From CAJINA01 sp964636125 (lineage in GTDB: Bacteria; Desulfobacterota; Desulfobacteria; Desulfobacterales; CAJINA01), in contig CAZWPX010000002.1 in the NCBI GenBank assembly GCA_964636125.1, forward strand, positions 117,160 to 181,159: a stretch of 64,000 bases of DNA. The letters run 5' to 3'. Position numbers and translations under genes: made by a program. Below are positions 62,194-64,000 of the stretch, piece by piece; the first letter of the stretch is position 1; each line of letters begins with the position of its first letter. Below the pieces are notes generated by a model. The model was not told where the DNA came from. It saw only the letters and a list, made by a program, of their open reading frames with translations, and ran no database searches.

Positions 62194-63657
62194 TTATCCC
62201 AGAACCGGCTTTCTCTTGTGAAACTCCGTAGCCTGTTCAAAATTGTAGGCGACTTTGAGCAGGGTTTCCTCCGAAAAATGGGGCCCCAGGATCTGCAGTC
62301 CGATGGGCAGCCCTGCCTGGGAAAAACCACACGGGACGGACATCCCCGGTATCCCCGCCAGGTTGGCCGATAAGGTGAAAATATCGGAAAGATACATTTT
62401 CAGTGGATCATCGCTGTTTTCGCCTATCTTGAAAGCCGGTTCCGGGGCCACCGGTGACAGGATCACATCACAGGTATCAAACGCCTGTTGAAAGTCCCGG
62501 GTAATCAGGGTGCGCACCTGGGAGGCTTTGCCGTAATAGGCGTCATAGTACCCGGCGGACAGGCAATAGGTCCCGATGATAATCCGCCTTTGAACTTCCG
62601 GACCGAACCCGGCCGACCGCGTGGCACGGTACATGGGTATCAGGCTGTCCGCAGTTGTGCTGCGGTATCCGTATTTCACACCGTCATAGCGGGCCAGGTT
62701 GGAACTGGCCTCACAAGGCGCAATCACGTAGTAAACCGCCACACAGTATTGGGTGTGGGGCAGGGACACCTCGACACACTCCAAGCCCAGGCCCTGCAAT
62801 TTTTCAATGGCCGTTTGGACCGCCGCGGATACATCAGGGTCCATTCCGGCCTTGTCGGTATACTCTTTGGGAATCCCGGCCCGAAGTCCATGCAGTCCCT
62901 CGGTGAGAGACGCAGTGTAGTCCGGCACGTCCCTGGGAACGGAAGTTGAATCCCGGGCATCATATCCACTGATGGCGTTCATCAGCAGGGCACAATCGCG
63001 GGTATCCTTGGCCAGGGGCCCGATCTGGTCCAGCGAGGAGGCAAAAGCCACCAGGCCGAAGCGCGACACCCTGCCGTAGGTCGGTTTCATACCCACCACG
63101 CCGCAGTGCGAAGCCGGCTGCCGGATGGAGCCGCCCGTGTCGGATCCGAGCGCACCCAGGCAGAGATCAGCGGCCACCGCAGCAGCAGACCCACCACTCG
63201 ACCCCCCCGGGATTCTGTCCGGGGCCCAGGGATTAACGGTTTTCCAGAGTGCTGAATTCTCCGTCGATGACCCCATGGCAAACTCGTCCATGTTCAGCTT
63301 CCCCACTGTAACCGCCCCCAGGGCATTGAGTTTTTCCACGACCGTGGCGTCATAAGGCGGCACAAAGTCTGCCAGGATTTTCGAAGCACAGGTGGTGGGT
63401 ATCCCCCGGGTGCACATCAGGTCCTTGATGCCCAGGGGTATGCCGGTAAGGGGGGCTATATCACCTTTTGCAATGGCCCGGTCAGCCGCCGCGGCCTGAA
63501 TCAGGGCCTGTTCCGGGACGACGTTCACGTAGGCGCCCACCTGGCCGTCGACTTTTGTCACCCGGTCCAGAATCGCCCGGGTCAGTTCCTGGGCCGACAC
63601 TTCCTTTTTTTTGAGCAGGTCATGGGCCGCATGAATAGTGAGTTCGTGTAGTTCCAT
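62194..63657 (-). CDS. gatA: aspartyl/glutamyl-tRNA amidotransferase subunit A
   Basis: 487 residues of the amidase-signature family. The triad is Lys78 (GIPLGIKDL), cis-Ser153 (IPGGSSGGSAAA) and nucleophile Ser177 (SDTGGSIRQPA). It hydrolyses glutamine and feeds ammonia to GatB to turn Glu-tRNA-Gln into Gln-tRNA-Gln (and Asp-tRNA-Asn where needed). I chose the second of two tandem ATGs (63657), which is spaced better from GGAG. No gatC lies in the 340 bp upstream. gatB is 12 kb away. Confidence 0.96.
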   Translation of the reverse strand: MELHELTIHAAHDLLKKKEVSAQELTRAILDRVTKVDGQVGAYVNVVPEQALIQAAAADRAIAKGDIAPLTGIPLGIKDLMCTRGIPTTCASKILADFVPPYDATVVEKLNALGAVTVGKLNMDEFAMGSSTENSALWKTVNPWAPDRIPGGSSGGSAAAVAADLCLGALGSDTGGSIRQPASHCGVVGMKPTYGRVSRFGLVAFASSLDQIGPLAKDTRDCALLMNAISGYDARDSTSVPRDVPDYTASLTEGLHGLRAGIPKEYTDKAGMDPDVSAAVQTAIEKLQGLGLECVEVSLPHTQYCVAVYYVIAPCEASSNLARYDGVKYGYRSTTADSLIPMYRATRSAGFGPEVQRRIIIGTYCLSAGYYDAYYGKASQVRTLITRDFQQAFDTCDVILSPVAPEPAFKIGENSDDPLKMYLSDIFTLSANLAGIPGMSVPCGFSQAGLPIGLQILGPHFSEETLLKVAYNFEQATEFHKRKPVLG

Positions 63658-64000
63658 CATTTCTCCGTTATAGCGTTTGTTTGGAGATTGATTCGCGTGT
63701 AATTTCCTGGAAGCGGCCTTGGCTTATGGCTGGCTTCCGGAACTAACCAGCTCCAAACGCTATCAAATGTGTTTTGTATTGCTGCTTTTATGGTCATTGA
63801 GCCTGGGCAGCCTTGTTGATGCAGCCGCTTAAAACATATCAAAGGCAACATAGTGCCTTTGATACACATACATTCCAACTAGTGCCCATCCATGATTGAA
63901 AATCATGGATGAAGGGTGTTAGCTTTTAGCTATTAGGTTTTAGTAAAAACAGTTTAAATACAGTTCATTACCTAAATGCTAAAAGCTAAGAGCCAATAGC
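63658..64000. repeat. repeat-rich upstream region of gatA
   Basis: 63665-63770 has TAGCGTTTGTTTGGAG and CTCCAAACGCTA as an inverted pair ~90 bp apart. TAGTGCCCATCCATGATTG (63883) opens a hairpin with AATCATGGATG, and 63908-64000 is the inverted partner of 18966-19052 (GCTATTGGCTCTTAGC block). No gene was found. Confidence 0.6.

Noticed and set aside
63657..63878. 73-codon ORF before gatA as gatC.
   Set aside because: It has no GatC motif or hydrophobic pattern and lies in repeat DNA.

Overview
The window is bacterial chromosome, moderately GC-rich, most likely from an anaerobic Desulfobacterota (former Deltaproteobacteria, Desulfobacteraceae-like) bacterium. The grounds are a large selenocysteine formate dehydrogenase, an HdrD-like iron-sulfur protein, anaerobic glycerol-3-phosphate dehydrogenase GlpAB, an indirect Gln-tRNA route (gltX, tRNA-Gln, gatB, gatA) and many intergenic repeats. 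The assignment is inferred from gene content. No rRNA, phage or CRISPR array was seen.

Layout. 1-1.5 kb: 3' part of gltX and tRNA-Gln(CUG). 1.5-6.4 kb: truncated GNAT protein, HpcH-type aldolase, ADP-ribosylglycohydrolase, a selenocysteine thioredoxin-fold lipoprotein (UGA at 4059-4061), an MFS transporter with no usual start codon, and a rhomboid-like protein without the active-site serine. 6.7-12.4 kb: minus-strand redox operon of a CrtI-like flavoprotein, an FNR-type reductase with a [2Fe-2S] domain, GlpA and GlpB. 12.5-18.9 kb: TraB/GumN protein, then a VIT/vWA protein with a PEP-CTERM-like tail, an exosortase, and a CreB/CreC-like response regulator and kinase. 19-28.4 kb: hydrolase, RNase D, ThrS, VanZ-like protein, selenocysteine formate dehydrogenase facing a selenocysteine HdrD-like protein, YjbQ. 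28.6-38.2 kb: HrpA, membrane metalloprotease, lipase-like lipoprotein, MscS channel, alkaline phosphatase. 38.3-39.7 kb: IS110-family element with strongly structured flanks. 40.1-44.4 kb: thrombospondin type 3 repeat secreted protein and two paralogous LuxR-type regulators. 44.7-50.5 kb: dTDP-4-dehydrorhamnose reductase-like protein, Mth938-like protein, QueA, four-helix-bundle protein, DUF2065 protein, GatB. 50.5-57.8 kb: two paralogous FG-GAP propeller proteins alternating with two porins. 57.9-63.7 kb: VapBC-type toxin-antitoxin pair, MutL, GxxExxY protein between two repeat copies, small proteins, GatA.

How the genes work together. GluRS, tRNA-Gln, GatB and GatA make up most of the transamidation route to Gln-tRNA (gatC is not in view). 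Three in-frame UGA codons, each followed 15-20 nt later by a stem-loop, mark three probable selenoproteins, so the cell should carry selA/B/C/D elsewhere. The VIT/vWA protein, exosortase and two-component system look like a surface-protein sorting unit with a single dedicated substrate. Intergenic DNA is crowded with repeat families: REP-like palindromes, ~150-bp MITE-like elements, GAACATT-type tandem repeats, and the GTCATTCCGGCGAAGGCCGG type, one copy of which lies in frame in the alkaline phosphatase leader.
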